A stretch of 33,482 bases of DNA from Ehrlichia minasensis (GCA_000825765.1 CDGH01000028.1:1-33482); one strand, 5' to 3'. Counted from the stretch's first letter, positions 1 through 10,387 are shown. Notes: generated from the letters alone by a model not told the origin. Translations and numbers: made by a program.

Positions 1-915
1 TCTCAACTTAAAGCAAATTAACAATCAAACAACGCACCTAACTTATCATCATATTACATACAAAAACATAAAAGCTGCACCCTCTCATCTACTGTTCCCA
101 TCACTTACCAGAAACATTAGCAAATGCATTTATAAACAAATCTAACTTCTATACACAGATCTGCTATCTAAGAGTATACAATATCACACATACATAAAAT
201 CCTCATTCATTTACACTTATACACAACTATTCATTAACAGCAATTCATTGTTAGCTTTTCTATTCATTATTATAGTTTCCATAGAATAAATTAACCACTT
301 ACAGCATCTAAATAATTCATAATTAGTATGTAATATTAAGGACTAACTTATATACAGATTCAAAAAACAAAACATCTCTTATAATTAAGTAGAACTACAA
401 TTTTATCTTCATTACTAAATGATATATCATATACAGCAATTTTCTTCTTAATCTATCTTTACTCTAAATTTAATATTTCAACTTTATTTTTATCAACATA
501 CAGATTGCCTTGAATATTTTCTCAACATGAATCTCAATCCTGCAATCATCCATATTAACTTAAGCATTTTGCTTAATATAAATTTCATTAACCTTATTAG
601 AAAACTTAAATGCAACTAAAATAACTATTACAATAAATTAATAATAATTACACATTCATTACATTTTTTTCACTTTAATATACTTTTAATTAGGCATTTA
701 TTATTTCTGCTACATAAGTAACTTGCCTTAACACAAAGACAATATCTTCACATTTATTATGACACTTATTAAAACATGAAGCAAAACATCACATAATAGC
801 AATATTATTTACATTACTAAATAAAACAAACTTAGATATAAAACTGTCTTACTCTTAAATCTTACAACTGAACATTTATTCACTAAAGTATTCTTCAACA
901 CAAACTCACTTCTTA
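1..915. other. Long gene-free stretch downstream of rho
   Basis: No open frame of useful length or recognisable RNA gene is visible on either strand. The sequence is AT-rich, and the + strand has far more C than G (bases 61-120 hold 19 C and 5 G by my count). A faint resemblance between about 250-300 and the rho 3' end (930-980) is too weak to call. The stretch may be eroded coding sequence or old repeats. Confidence 0.6.
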
Positions 916-2325
916 TTAGCTATTCATCATATCAAAGAACTCATTATTATCCTTAGTCATAGATAATTTATCTCTTAAAAATTCCATTGCTTCAACAGAA
1001 CCCATTGATGACAATAACCTTCTCAACAGCCACACTTTTTTCAAACACACATGATCTATCAACATATCTTCTTTTCTTGTACCTGATTTTGAAATATCTA
1101 TTGCTGGATATACTCTTTTATCAGATATCTTTCTATCCAATATTATCTCACAGTTTCCTGTACCTTTAAATTCCTCAAATATCACTTCATCCATTTTTGA
1201 ACCTGTTTCTATTAGAGCAGTTGCTATTATTGTTAATGAACCACCATTTTCTATATTTCTCGCTGCTCCAAAAAACCTCTTTGGTCTTTGCAAAGCATTA
1301 GAATCCACACCACCAGTTAATACCTTACCAGATGATGGTATTACCGAATTATATGCTCTTGCTAATCTCGTAATTGAATCAAGTAGTATTACTACATTTT
1401 TCTTATGCTCTACCATTCTTTTTGCTTTTTCAATCACTATTTCCGCAAGTTGTACATGTCTATATCCAGGTTCATCAAATGTTGAACTCACAACTTCTCC
1501 TTTTACAGATCTACACATATCTGTAACTTCTTCTGGTCTTTCACCTATTAGCAACACTATTAATTCTATATCCGGATGATTCACAGATATAGAATGCGCT
1601 ATTTGTTGCAATATTATTGTTTTTCCAGCTCTTGGGGGTGCAACTATAAGGGCTCTTTGTCCTTTACCCAAAGGAGCAACTATATCTATTACCCTCATAC
1701 TTATATCTTTTTTACTCAAGCTAACAGGATCATTAGTTTCCAAGAGTATTCTTTCTTCTGGATACAACGGGATCAAATCATCAAAGTGCACGTACCTTTG
1801 TAATTTTCCCATATCTGTAAAATTTATACTATGTGCTTTTACTAAAGTAAAATATCTTTCTTTTTCACTAGGCGCTCTTATTTCTCCACTTACTATATCA
1901 CCTGTTCTTAAATTAAACTTTTTTATTTGACCTGCAGAAATATACACATCATCTCCACTTGCAGCATAATTTGCTTCTGGAGATCTCAAGAACCCAAATC
2001 CATCAGATAATATTTCTACTACTCCACCTCCTATTGCTGCACCACCATCATTTACAACTTTTTTCATCAAGTGAAAGATTATTTCTTGTTTCAGCATTCT
2101 ACCATTACTTACTACACCAAGTTCTTCTGCTATTTTCAAGAGTTCTTCTATACTTTTCTTTTTCAACTCACTCAAATCCAAGACTTTCACTTCTTGTTCT
2201 GCTACTTCTACTTTTCCTTCTACTTCTTCCTTCTCTTCTACTACTTCTGATTTATCCTCTTCTTTTTCTAATACTTCAGGAGTTAACACCTCTCTATCTA
2301 ATACAACATCTTCTGATTCTGACAT
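916..2325 (-). CDS. rho: Transcription termination factor Rho
   Basis: Hexameric RNA-dependent ATPase helicase that ends transcription at Rho-dependent sites. Of 469 residues, about 1-48 form a low-complexity extension rich in Glu, Val and Lys that E. coli Rho (419 aa) lacks. The Rho N-terminal helical domain starts near [10 protein letters not shown] (49-58). The cold-shock-like RNA-binding domain follows at about 100-165, with GFGFLR at 109-114. The ATPase core has Walker A APPRAGKT (229-236), Walker B VVILLD (312-317), and the Q/R-loop region with [20 protein letters not shown] (334-353). The ATG start is preceded by an AGAGAG ribosome site on the minus strand. The gene stands alone, divergent from hslV across 0.9 kb. 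Identity is certain; the role of the acidic extension is unknown. Confidence 0.98.
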   Translation of the reverse strand: MSESEDVVLDREVLTPEVLEKEEDKSEVVEEKEEVEGKVEVAEQEVKVLDLSELKKKSIEELLKIAEELGVVSNGRMLKQEIIFHLMKKVVNDGGAAIGGGVVEILSDGFGFLRSPEANYAASGDDVYISAGQIKKFNLRTGDIVSGEIRAPSEKERYFTLVKAHSINFTDMGKLQRYVHFDDLIPLYPEERILLETNDPVSLSKKDISMRVIDIVAPLGKGQRALIVAPPRAGKTIILQQIAHSISVNHPDIELIVLLIGERPEEVTDMCRSVKGEVVSSTFDEPGYRHVQLAEIVIEKAKRMVEHKKNVVILLDSITRLARAYNSVIPSSGKVLTGGVDSNALQRPKRFFGAARNIENGGSLTIIATALIETGSKMDEVIFEEFKGTGNCEIILDRKISDKRVYPAIDISKSGTRKEDMLIDHVCLKKVWLLRRLLSSMGSVEAMEFLRDKLSMTKDNNEFFDMMNS

Positions 2326-3226
2326 AAAAACTCTCTCTACACTAAAATGTTAGGTTACCAATGTTCAAGTATTTTATATAAGCCTTGCAAAAAAATATAC
2401 CTTCAACGCTATAAATATAGTACTTGAAACAAATTGATCAATAATGGCAAACTTACTACTCCAAGTATTTACATAGTAAATCTTGTGCATATGGTGACAC
2501 ATCTGCTAAATTAGCATATTTTTTTATTTTGACAATACATAAATTACTTAAACTGCAACAACCGTTAATTTTATTGCTATATTTGCTATGAACTCATCTC
2601 TGATATATCACATAATGCTTCTTCAGAAAAACTAAATTGAACAATATTACATAGCCTATTCATTAACTAATCAACATAATACTAAAAGATATTATCATAC
2701 AACTCAACACCAAAATATATTTTAAGAGATATATAAAAAAACTCAACAACCAATCACTATATATATGCTGTTGTAATACAATTGTCGTAATACAATGGTA
2801 ACTAACTATTTTATATATAAAACTCAAAAAGTCTAATAAAAAAATACTACAACATTTAACATTTGATCAAATCATAACAATTAATACTAGATAAGGTTAA
2901 AAAAACATTAATTGAAATTACTATTTGTCAGAAATCTATTATTCTGCTTAAATATAGAGAACTGTTAAAATAATATCGCATAATTTACTAGCTGTTATTA
3001 ATAATATTATCAATGTGACATTTTGTATAACAAGGAGGGTCAATTATTTAGTAGGCAATCATCTCAATGCAATTAACTTTATCTTTTAAAATATATATTC
3101 AGTGCAGCATAAAATTATAATCAAGTTATTTAATAATTTACATTTATTTTCTAAGTGATATAGATAAAGCCATGTATATTGAAAAAAAATTGCAGTAACC
3201 TTAAAGTATAATCAGGAGTTTAAGTA
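2326..3226. other. Divergent rho-hslV intergenic region
   Basis: About 900 bp between divergent starts. It must hold both promoters, but I could not pick a convincing -35/-10 pair for either gene. A strong Shine-Dalgarno-like AAGGAGGG at 3032-3039 (+) has no matching start codon; the next ATG (3066) opens only a 17-codon frame. No RNA gene is recognised. Confidence 0.5.
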
Positions 3227-3796
3227 ATGGAACATAAAGATCCTAGTAAAATGTATGGAACAACTATTTTGTGTATCCGTAGGGGCAGTAAAGTAATCAT
3301 TGCAGGAGATGGTCAAGTATCTTTAGGGCATACTGTAATAAAAAACTCAGCAAAAAAGATAAAACGTTTAGCTAATGATACAGTAATTACAGGGTTTGCT
3401 GGTGCAACAGCAGATGCTTTTACACTTTTTGAAAGATTAGAAAGTAAACTGGAAAAACATCCTGGACAACTACTCCGCGCATGCGTAGAATTAGCAAAAG
3501 ATTGGAGGATGGACAAATATCTGCGTAGATTAGAAGCAATGATGATTGTAGCAGATAAATCTATATCACTAATAATATCGGGTACTGGAGATGTGCTAGA
3601 ACCAGAAAATGGAATTGCAGCTATTGGATCAGGAGGTAATTATGCTTTAGCAGCAGCAAAAGCTTTGTGTGAGTCCAATGAGCAGTTTTCTCAAAACATG
3701 ACCTTAGAATACATAATTACTACTGCGATGAGAATAGCTTCTGAAATATGTATCTATACAAACAACAACATTATTATTGAAAAAATAGAGGATTAA
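3227..3796 (+). CDS. hslV: ATP-dependent protease peptidase subunit HslV
   Basis: Proteasome-like threonine peptidase of the HslUV (ClpYQ) protease, which degrades misfolded and regulatory proteins in the cytoplasm. The mature protein should begin at Thr12 (TTILCIRRG, aligned to the TTIVSVRR start of the E. coli enzyme), so residues 1-11 are a short propeptide, longer than the single Met removed in E. coli. The beta-subunit fold motifs GDGQVSLG (27-34) and [11 protein letters not shown] follow. The total length of 189 aa is normal. The ATG is preceded by AGGAG at 3214-3218. Its stop lies one base before the hslU start, so the two genes are translationally close and co-transcribed. Known to be heat-shock controlled in many bacteria; I could not identify a sigma-32 promoter here. 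Confidence 0.98.
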   Translation: MEHKDPSKMYGTTILCIRRGSKVIIAGDGQVSLGHTVIKNSAKKIKRLANDTVITGFAGATADAFTLFERLESKLEKHPGQLLRACVELAKDWRMDKYLRRLEAMMIVADKSISLIISGTGDVLEPENGIAAIGSGGNYALAAAKALCESNEQFSQNMTLEYIITTAMRIASEICIYTNNNIIIEKIED

Positions 3797-3797
3797 A

Positions 3798-5264
3798 ATG
3801 TTTGTTAAACTAAAATTAAATGATGATCTAGAAAGCAATACAACAAGTACATCAGATAATACTCATGACAATCAAGTTTGTGCACCAAAAAATAAAAACA
3901 CCATTAACATAACAGCATCTGAAGATGAAACAACTTCAGATGATTTACATAACACTCAAGAATTAACTCCTCAACAGATTACACAAGCACTAGACAGATT
4001 CATTATAGGGCAAGCAGATGCAAAACGCGCTGTAGCTATTGCTTTAAGAAATCGTTGGCGCCGTAATAGAGTACCTGAACCATTGAGAGAGGAGATTATT
4101 CCTAAGAACATCCTAATGATAGGACATACAGGTATTGGTAAAACAGAAATAGCACGCAGATTAGCAAAGCTTGCAAAAGCACCATTTATAAAAGTAGAAG
4201 CTACAAAATTCACTGAAATAGGATATGTAGGTAGAGATGTAGATTCCATTATACGTGACTTAGTTGATGTGGCTATTAATCTTGTCAAAGAAAAATTCCG
4301 TAAAATTGTAGAGAAAAAAGCAAAAGCCTTATCAGAAAGTATGATTCTTGATGCACTGATAGGACCTGATGCAAGTGAAGAAACAAAAACTACTTTTCAA
4401 GAAAAGTTAAGAGACGGAGAGTTTGAAGATTCTGAAATTTCAATCTCTATAAAGGAGAGCAAAAATACAATGCCTCCTATTGATATCCCTAATATTCCTG
4501 GCAATCAAGTCGGAATTATGAATATCAACGAGATTGTACACAAAATGCTAGGCAATAACAAACAACTTAAAACCATTAAAGTTACTGTCAAAGAAGCAAG
4601 AGAATTGCTTATTAATGAAGAAAGCGAAAAGTTGATGGATGAAGACAAGATTATAAAAGAAGCACTGCAACTAGCAAGTAACGACGGTATTGTCTTCTTA
4701 GATGAAATAGATAAAATTGCAGCTCGTACAGAAATTAGAGGAGAAGTTAACAGAGAAGGTGTACAAAGAGATCTTCTACCATTACTTGAGGGAACAAGTG
4801 TAACAACCAAATATGGGACCATTACAACTGACCATATTTTGTTCATAGCATCTGGAGCATTTCATTTAGCTAAGCCTTCTGATTTATTACCTGAATTACA
4901 AGGACGTCTTCCTATAAGAGTAGAACTTAAACCTCTTAGTAAAGACGATCTAGTACGTATACTAACTGAACCAGAGTCAAGTCTATTAAAGCAATACTGC
5001 GCATTAATGAAAACAGAAAATATTACTATTGACTTTACTGATGAAGGAGTATCTACCATCGCAGAAATAGCATCTACAGTTAATAGAGAGGTTGAAAATA
5101 TTGGAGCACGTAGGTTACACACTATTTTAGAAAAGCTAATGGAAGACATTAGCTACACTGCAACAGAGAATAGCGGTAAAACATATGTTATTGACAGCGA
5201 ATACGTAAAGCAGAAATTAGAAGATATTTCAAAACAATTAGACTTATCAAAATTTATACTATAA
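3798..5264 (+). CDS. hslU: HslU, AAA+ unfoldase of the HslUV protease
   Basis: ATPase ring that unfolds substrates and feeds them to HslV. Of 488 residues, the conserved start [18 protein letters not shown] begins at 55, so residues 1-54 are a polar Asn/Thr/Asp-rich extension absent from the 443-residue E. coli protein. Walker A is GHTGIGKT (109-116), with His where Pro is usual. The I-domain follows, then Walker [10 protein letters not shown]. The C-terminal tail ends in DLSKFIL, the peptide that docks into HslV pockets in the family (LSRFIL type). The extension is in frame from an ATG directly after hslV with no better internal start nearby; whether it is translated in full is an inference. 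The gene lies between hslV and ubiE with gaps of 1 and 2 bp. Confidence 0.98.
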   Translation: MFVKLKLNDDLESNTTSTSDNTHDNQVCAPKNKNTINITASEDETTSDDLHNTQELTPQQITQALDRFIIGQADAKRAVAIALRNRWRRNRVPEPLREEIIPKNILMIGHTGIGKTEIARRLAKLAKAPFIKVEATKFTEIGYVGRDVDSIIRDLVDVAINLVKEKFRKIVEKKAKALSESMILDALIGPDASEETKTTFQEKLRDGEFEDSEISISIKESKNTMPPIDIPNIPGNQVGIMNINEIVHKMLGNNKQLKTIKVTVKEARELLINEESEKLMDEDKIIKEALQLASNDGIVFLDEIDKIAARTEIRGEVNREGVQRDLLPLLEGTSVTTKYGTITTDHILFIASGAFHLAKPSDLLPELQGRLPIRVELKPLSKDDLVRILTEPESSLLKQYCALMKTENITIDFTDEGVSTIAEIASTVNREVENIGARRLHTILEKLMEDISYTATENSGKTYVIDSEYVKQKLEDISKQLDLSKFIL

Positions 5265-5266
5265 CT

Positions 5267-5959
5267 ATGGAAGAAAGATCAAAGTTTGTTAATAAAGTTT
5301 TCACTTCAGTCGCCTCTAGATATGATTTAATGAATGATATAATGAGCTTTGGTCTCCATAGGCTATGGAAAAATAAAGTAATTCAGAATATCACTAGTGG
5401 AAGCTTACTTGATGTTGCATGTGGCACTGGAGATATAGCAATAAAGGTAACAAAAAAAACACAAAATGTAGACATAATAGTATGTGATATCAATCCTAAG
5501 ATGTTACGTCATGGCAGAGACAATGCAATAAATAAAAACGCATTAAACCTTAAATGGGTATGTGGCAATGCAGAACAACTCCCATTCCCAGATAACAGTT
5601 TTGACTATTATACAATTTCTTTTGGCATCCGTAATGTCTCTAACAGACAACTTGCACTTAACGAGGCATACAGAGTTCTTAAACAAGGAGGGAAATTTAT
5701 ATGTTTAGAATTCTCACCTTTAAAAGAAAGTCATCCTCTTCACAAATTATATAACTTTTATTCATTCAGTATTATACCTAACATAGGGCAATTGGTAGCA
5801 AAAGATAAAGCTTCATATCAATATTTAGTAGACAGTATAAGTGAATTTCCATATCAGGAAGACTTTTCACAAGAAATACAAAACTCTAACTTTAAAGAAA
5901 TCAAATATAACAATCTATGTTTTAGCATAGTCACATTATATACAGCTTTAAAGCTATAG
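5267..5959 (+). CDS. ubiE: Demethylmenaquinone/2-methoxy-6-polyprenyl-1,4-benzoquinol methylase
   Basis: SAM-dependent C-methyltransferase of ubiquinone biosynthesis, supplying quinone to the respiratory chain. In an alphaproteobacterium the ubiquinone role is expected. SAM motif I is LLDVACGTGDI (47-57). UbiE signatures FGIRNVSNRQLALNEAYRVLKQGG and the early RYDLMNDIMSFGLHRLWK (18-35) are present. The length of 230 aa is slightly short of the E. coli protein (251). It begins two bases after the hslU stop with no separate promoter space, so it is read with the protease genes, a pairing with no obvious functional logic. It is convergent with metG. Confidence 0.96.
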   Translation: MEERSKFVNKVFTSVASRYDLMNDIMSFGLHRLWKNKVIQNITSGSLLDVACGTGDIAIKVTKKTQNVDIIVCDINPKMLRHGRDNAINKNALNLKWVCGNAEQLPFPDNSFDYYTISFGIRNVSNRQLALNEAYRVLKQGGKFICLEFSPLKESHPLHKLYNFYSFSIIPNIGQLVAKDKASYQYLVDSISEFPYQEDFSQEIQNSNFKEIKYNNLCFSIVTLYTALKL

Positions 5960-6155
5960 CTGCTAATATCAAAGTTTTTTCTATTCACAGAATTCTTCAC
6001 CATATCACTTAACATAGAATTATCAAAACAAATTTTATAGATAAAGAAATTTTTAATACAACATACAGATCTAGTAAGTTTCATCATAAATACAATCTAA
6101 AAACATATACTGACTTCAATATCAAAGTACTTTACAATACGCCTAACAAATAAAA

Positions 6156-6192
6156 GCACAGTTATTTAAATTTTTAGAATCTTTAACTGTGC
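6156..6192. terminator. Hairpin, possible terminator between ubiE and metG
   Basis: Perfect 9-bp inverted repeat GCACAGTTA / TAACTGTGC with a 19-base AT loop. It lies about 200 bp beyond the ubiE stop and about 315 bp beyond the metG stop. No clean T-run follows, so intrinsic termination is only possible. Confidence 0.4.
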
Positions 6193-6208
6193 AATGAAAA
6201 TACTGTGC

Positions 6209-6458
6209 TTAAATAAAACAAAACTATTTCACACATAAAACTTTTATATCACTTGTACTTGCGCTTGCAGTAATATTACTTTTTTACTTGCACCTATAAC
6301 TTAATCAACTTTTTACATCATTTTTCTATCACACTGGACCACATGGGATGCTAAGTTCAGCAAGCATCCGTAAATTAACAAATCAGCATAAGTTTAAATA
6401 AAACAAAACTATTTCACACATAAAACTTTTTCACAGACATTGTACTGGCAGTAATATT
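6209..6458. repeat. Imperfect direct repeat, two copies about 185 bp apart
   Basis: Copy 1 is 6209-6277 and copy 2 is 6394-6458. The first 35 or so bases are identical; after that they diverge by small indels but both end in CAGTAATATT. The second hairpin sits between the copies. It looks like a small, partly eroded segmental duplication. Confidence 0.75.
6346..6369. terminator. GC-containing hairpin near metG 3' end
   Basis: Perfect 7-bp inverted repeat GGATGCT / AGCATCC around a 10-base loop, notable for its GC content in a very AT-rich gap. It could end transcripts from either side; no T-run is present. Confidence 0.35.
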
Positions 6459-6506
6459 TCTACCCATATTAACCAACATAACCATTAATTAACTATTTTA
6501 GATACC

Positions 6507-8027
6507 TCATATTATTTTTGCAAAAATAGGCTCTGGTTTCGGCAAAATTTCACCCATACTTATAGGTACGGAAAACTTGCTAAAATCACGTCTGCATCTT
6601 GGCAAATTAATTTGATCTAATATTTTAGATGACAAATCAGGTATTATAGGTTGCAGCAATAATCCTATACATCTGATATATTCAAGCAACTTATATAACA
6701 CTGCTTTCATAACTTCAGGATCACTTTTAGACAATTTCCATGGGACTCTAACTGCAATATATTCATTAGCTATAGAAGATAACTGTTCTATAATGTGTAT
6801 CAGTCCATTGAGGTTATAATACTTTATACAACCCCTCACCTTTTCAAGAATCTCTTGATAATCTGGCAAAATTTCTTCATTTCTTAACAGAGAATTATTG
6901 ACTACCGGTACTTTCCCTTCACACTCTTTATATAATAGCGAAACAGTCCTCTGTACTAGATTCCCTATATTATTTGCTAAATCAGAATTTACACACTTAA
7001 TAAAACTACTTCTTTTAAAATCTCCATCATTCCCTATTGGCATTTCTTTAATCAAAAAATATCTTAATTGATCAACTCCAAATTCTTTAACTAAGTCAAA
7101 AGGTTTTATAACGTTACCAAGTGATTTAGATATCTTTTGCCCCTCATTAGTCCACCAACCATGAGCTAGGATTCTTTTAGGTAAAGGCAATCCAGCTGCC
7201 ATTAAAATAGCAGGCCAGTATACAGCATGGAATCTTAATATATCCTTTCCCACAACATGCAATACAGTATTATTATCATTTTCCCAATAATCTTGATAAG
7301 CTTTAGACTTTACATCAGGAAACCCTAACACTGTTAAATAATTTGCTAAAGCATCAACCCACACATAAATCACATGCTTATCGTCATTTGGTACTTTTAT
7401 TCCCCACACAACATTTTTTCTTGATACAGAAAGATCTTTCAATCCTGATTTAACAAATGATATTATTTCGTTATATCGATACTTAGGAATAATAAAGTCA
7501 GGATGTTCCTCATAAAAAGTCAATAATTTTTCTTGAAAAGCTGATAATCGAAAAAAATAACTAGGCTCCTCTATCCACTCAACTTCAGCACCTGTAGGAG
7601 CTTTACCATCAATTAATTCTTTTTCTTGGTAGAATGCTTCATCTCTAACTGAATACCACCCAGCATAACTACCCAAATACATCATGCCATTATCACATAA
7701 ACTAGTCCATAACGCTGTGACAGCTTTTTTATGCCTCATTTCTGTTGTACGAATAAAATCATCGTAGCTATAGTTCATAACATCAGCTAACTGTCTAAAA
7801 ACAGCACTTGTACCATCAGTAAATTCTAACAATGACATATTACGCTCTTGAGCTGCTTTCTCTATTTTTTGTCCATGCTCATCTGTTCCAGTTACAAACT
7901 TTACATTATACCCATCAAGACGCATAAACCTTGCAATAATATCAGATATTAAAGTTGTATAAACATGTCCTATATGTGGAACATCATTAACATAATAAAT
8001 CGGAGTAGTAATATATATGTTATTCAT
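6507..8027 (-). CDS. metG: Methionyl-tRNA synthetase
   Basis: Class I aminoacyl-tRNA synthetase charging tRNA-Met for initiation and elongation. The HIGH motif is PHIGHVY (HIGH at 18-21) and the KMSKS loop is KISKS at 298-302 (GQKISKSLGN). The catalytic Rossmann fold is followed by an alpha-helical anticodon-binding domain to residue 506. The zinc-knuckle cysteines of the long form are not seen, and there is no C-terminal tRNA-binding (EMAP/Trbp111) domain, which matches the short MetG form of alphaproteobacteria. The ATG start is clear. It is convergent with ubiE and divergent from lysC. Confidence 0.98.
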   Translation of the reverse strand: MNNIYITTPIYYVNDVPHIGHVYTTLISDIIARFMRLDGYNVKFVTGTDEHGQKIEKAAQERNMSLLEFTDGTSAVFRQLADVMNYSYDDFIRTTEMRHKKAVTALWTSLCDNGMMYLGSYAGWYSVRDEAFYQEKELIDGKAPTGAEVEWIEEPSYFFRLSAFQEKLLTFYEEHPDFIIPKYRYNEIISFVKSGLKDLSVSRKNVVWGIKVPNDDKHVIYVWVDALANYLTVLGFPDVKSKAYQDYWENDNNTVLHVVGKDILRFHAVYWPAILMAAGLPLPKRILAHGWWTNEGQKISKSLGNVIKPFDLVKEFGVDQLRYFLIKEMPIGNDGDFKRSSFIKCVNSDLANNIGNLVQRTVSLLYKECEGKVPVVNNSLLRNEEILPDYQEILEKVRGCIKYYNLNGLIHIIEQLSSIANEYIAVRVPWKLSKSDPEVMKAVLYKLLEYIRCIGLLLQPIIPDLSSKILDQINLPRCRRDFSKFSVPISMGEILPKPEPIFAKII

Positions 8028-8399
8028 AAGTTAATATCATTGTTACTTCTATAATCAGTAATCTACCATACAATTTCAGTGATATTAATTCAATATTTAC
8101 AGATGCCATAAAAATATTTGTTTATCTTAAAACTACACCCACAAAAATTTCATGATTACACTACATATACATAGGTTAACTAATTTATACTTCCATACAG
8201 ATCATACAAATTCACCATGCAACAAATACATAATTTTTAAATAACCACATTATAATAACGACAATATACTGAATATCTATCACTTACTGTCAAAAAAATT
8301 TAGTAGTAAATTATTTAATAATTTTGTTATATTCTTTAACGATTAAATAACCTAATTTTGCAAACTATACAAAAACTCATCAAAAAAACATACATCAAG

Positions 8400-8460
8400 A
8401 TTAACAAGTCTATTAACTAATATTAACAGATTACAACTTGAATATCTTTTACTTGTTAAT
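8400..8460. repeat. Perfect 10-bp inverted repeat with 41-base loop
   Basis: Arms ATTAACAAGT and ACTTGTTAAT match exactly. The loop contains two further TTAAC words. It is about 180 bp upstream of lysC and 370 bp upstream of metG. It could be a regulatory structure or an eroded inverted duplication. Confidence 0.6.
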
Positions 8461-8585
8461 TATTCAAATTAGTAATATTCACAGTATAAGCTAGACTTTC
8501 TGATAATTAATATACAAGCTAATAAAAATTTTACTCAGAATTATTAATTTTACAATTCAAATACTCACTATTCTTACATACAACT

Positions 8586-8613
8586 TTGCAAAATATAAAA
8601 AATAACTTATTAT
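8586..8613 (+). promoter_or_regulatory. Predicted sigma-70 promoter of lysC
   Basis: TTGCAA (8586-8591), 16-bp spacer, TATTAT (8608-8613). Transcription would start near 8620, about 23 bases before the lysC ATG. No Shine-Dalgarno sequence is visible. The hit is by eye in AT-rich DNA. Confidence 0.4.
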
Positions 8614-8642
8614 TAACATTCATATATTTCTAGCACACAATA

Positions 8643-9896
8643 ATGGAAAGGATTTTAGTCAAAAAATTTGGAGGAACTTCTCTACAGGATATAAAATGTA
8701 TTAACAAAGTTGCAGAAATCATAAAACAAGATATTAACAATAATTACAAAGTAGTTGTAGTAGTATCAGCTATGGGAAAATTTACTGATAATATTATTTC
8801 ACAAATTAAACAAATTTCTGACATAAAATCCACATCTGAGCGTTCGGAATATGATTTAATTATCTCTTCAGGAGAACAAATATCATGTGGTCTATTATCA
8901 CTAGCTTTGCAAAAAGTAGGTATTAATGCACAATCATGGTTAGGGTGGCAATTACCTATAGTAACAACTGAAGATCACACTAAAGCAAGAATCATAGACA
9001 TTAACATAAACTCATTGCAGGATTCACTAGCTAATAATGACGTTGCCATCGTTGCTGGATTTCAAGGCATGCATAAAAACAATAGAGTAACAACATTAGG
9101 TAGAGGTGGTTCTGATACATCAGCTGTAGCAATTGCAGCAGCATTAGGAGTTGACCTATGCTACATCTATACAGATGTTGATGGAATATATACAGCAGAT
9201 CCTAATGTAGTACCAAAAGCACATAAGTTAGATCACATCACATATGACGAAATGATAGAGATGTCTTCTCTCGGAGCTAAAGTGTTACAAGTACGCTCAG
9301 TAGAAATAGCAATGAAATATAATATAAAATTGTGCATACTATCTACTTTTAATCCTGGGAAAGGAACAATGTTATGCAAAAAAGGAGAATTTCATATGGA
9401 AAGTCAACTTATCACTGGTATCACATGTAATAACAAAACAGCAAGTATTACATTAAAACAAGTAAAAACACTATCTGGTATTACTACAGTATTTAATGCA
9501 ATAGCAGAAAAAAATATCAACGTTGACATGATCATTCAAAACATGAATGATAATAACATCAATGATATTACTTTCACAATTTCAGAAGAAGATTTACCAA
9601 CAACAAAAAAATTCCTAATAGAAATTCAATCTGAACTTATGTATCAAGATTTAATAATCAATTCTGAAGTCGCAAAAGTTTCCATTATTGGTGTAGGTAT
9701 GATTTCCCACTCTGGAATAGCTTATAAAATGTTTAACACACTAACATCAAACAATATAAAGATATTAGCAGTCACTACTTCAGAAATAAAAATTAGCGTA
9801 TTAATATATAGAAAAGATAGTCAACTTGCTACAGTAGCCTTACATTCTGCTTTTGAACTTGACAGTACAGAATCAAATTTACACACAATAAGTTGA
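8643..9896 (+). CDS. lysC: Aspartate kinase
   Basis: Phosphorylates aspartate, the first step to diaminopimelate/lysine, threonine and methionine; Ehrlichia are known to keep part of the lysine/DAP route. The amino-acid kinase domain opens with VKKFGGTSL (KFGGTS at 8-13), then VVSAMG, TLGRGGSDTSA and the aspartate-site region YTDVDGIYTADP. Two regulatory ACT domains occupy roughly 265-417. Feedback regulation by lysine or threonine is typical of the family, but which effector applies cannot be read from sequence. At 417 aa it is a normal monofunctional enzyme, not fused to homoserine dehydrogenase. It is a single gene with its own predicted promoter. Confidence 0.97.
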   Translation: MERILVKKFGGTSLQDIKCINKVAEIIKQDINNNYKVVVVVSAMGKFTDNIISQIKQISDIKSTSERSEYDLIISSGEQISCGLLSLALQKVGINAQSWLGWQLPIVTTEDHTKARIIDININSLQDSLANNDVAIVAGFQGMHKNNRVTTLGRGGSDTSAVAIAAALGVDLCYIYTDVDGIYTADPNVVPKAHKLDHITYDEMIEMSSLGAKVLQVRSVEIAMKYNIKLCILSTFNPGKGTMLCKKGEFHMESQLITGITCNNKTASITLKQVKTLSGITTVFNAIAEKNINVDMIIQNMNDNNINDITFTISEEDLPTTKKFLIEIQSELMYQDLIINSEVAKVSIIGVGMISHSGIAYKMFNTLTSNNIKILAVTTSEIKISVLIYRKDSQLATVALHSAFELDSTESNLHTIS

Positions 9897-10387
9897 AATT
9901 CTTGTTTTTTAATTCAAAAAAAGTTTTTCTACATAAAATCTAAGTAACCCAACTTAAAACCCATAAAATTTAGGCAATATATGCTTAAAAATTTTAAGAC
10001 TTATTATAAATTGAGAACTTTCTTTAATATATAATTTCCTATATTAAATAACAAAGATTACTTCTTAAGTATATTTTTAAGTGACTACAACTTAATGTTC
10101 AAGATTCTACGCAATAACTCTATCAAAACTTTTGAATATCTAACTTAGTAACAAATTAACTTTTTAGTATAAGAAAATCATATAACAGTAAATAATGTTA
10201 AAGACTTTGTCAAATGACAATAACTTATTAAAAAATTGAAAATTAATTTCGTTATAATAACAACGCTAAATTATAGATAGATTTATAAGTGCTATAGCTT
10301 TTAGTTATAATTAATAATTACAAGTTTATACTTATTAAAAAGTAGTATAAAGTTATTGCATTTTAACAGTCAAAATGATAAAGATAA
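9897..10387. other. lysC-coxB intergenic region
   Basis: 490 bp without a gene. It should hold the coxB promoter. A TATAAT at 10253-10258 has TTGAAA only 11 bp upstream, too close for a standard promoter, so I do not call one. No repeat or RNA gene is seen. Confidence 0.5.

Larger units (their letters stand above)
5960..6506. other. Convergent ubiE-metG intergenic region
   Basis: A 547-bp gap between two gene ends. It contains two hairpins (6156-6192 and 6346-6369) and an imperfect direct repeat (6209-6277 and 6394-6458), all listed separately. A 77-codon minus-strand frame crossing the ubiE end (5854-6087) shows no family resemblance and is probably chance. Confidence 0.6.
8028..8642. other. 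Divergent metG-lysC intergenic region
   Basis: A 615-bp gap. It holds a perfect 10-bp inverted repeat (8400-8409 with 8451-8460) and a probable lysC promoter (8586-8613). Three TTAAC words at 8401, 8413 and 8423 are clustered in the same place. No gene or RNA gene is recognised. Confidence 0.55.

Noticed and set aside
250-300. Possible decayed copy of the rho 3' end
   Set aside because: Only short scattered matches (TCATTATTAT, CATAGA-like words) that need several gaps; not better than expected in such AT-rich DNA.
1959-2327. 122-codon plus-strand frame inside rho
   Set aside because: A Leu/His/Ser-rich shadow of the acidic extension and N-domain read antisense; rho is unambiguous.
3179-3212. 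TTGAAA and TATAAT upstream of hslV as a promoter
   Set aside because: The spacer is 22 bp and the -10 abuts the ribosome site, leaving almost no leader.
5854-6087. 77-codon minus-strand frame overlapping the ubiE end
   Set aside because: No family resemblance, overlaps a conserved gene antisense, and there is no ribosome site.
10236-10258. TTGAAA and TATAAT as a coxB promoter
   Set aside because: The spacer is only 11 bp, far from the 16-18 bp needed.
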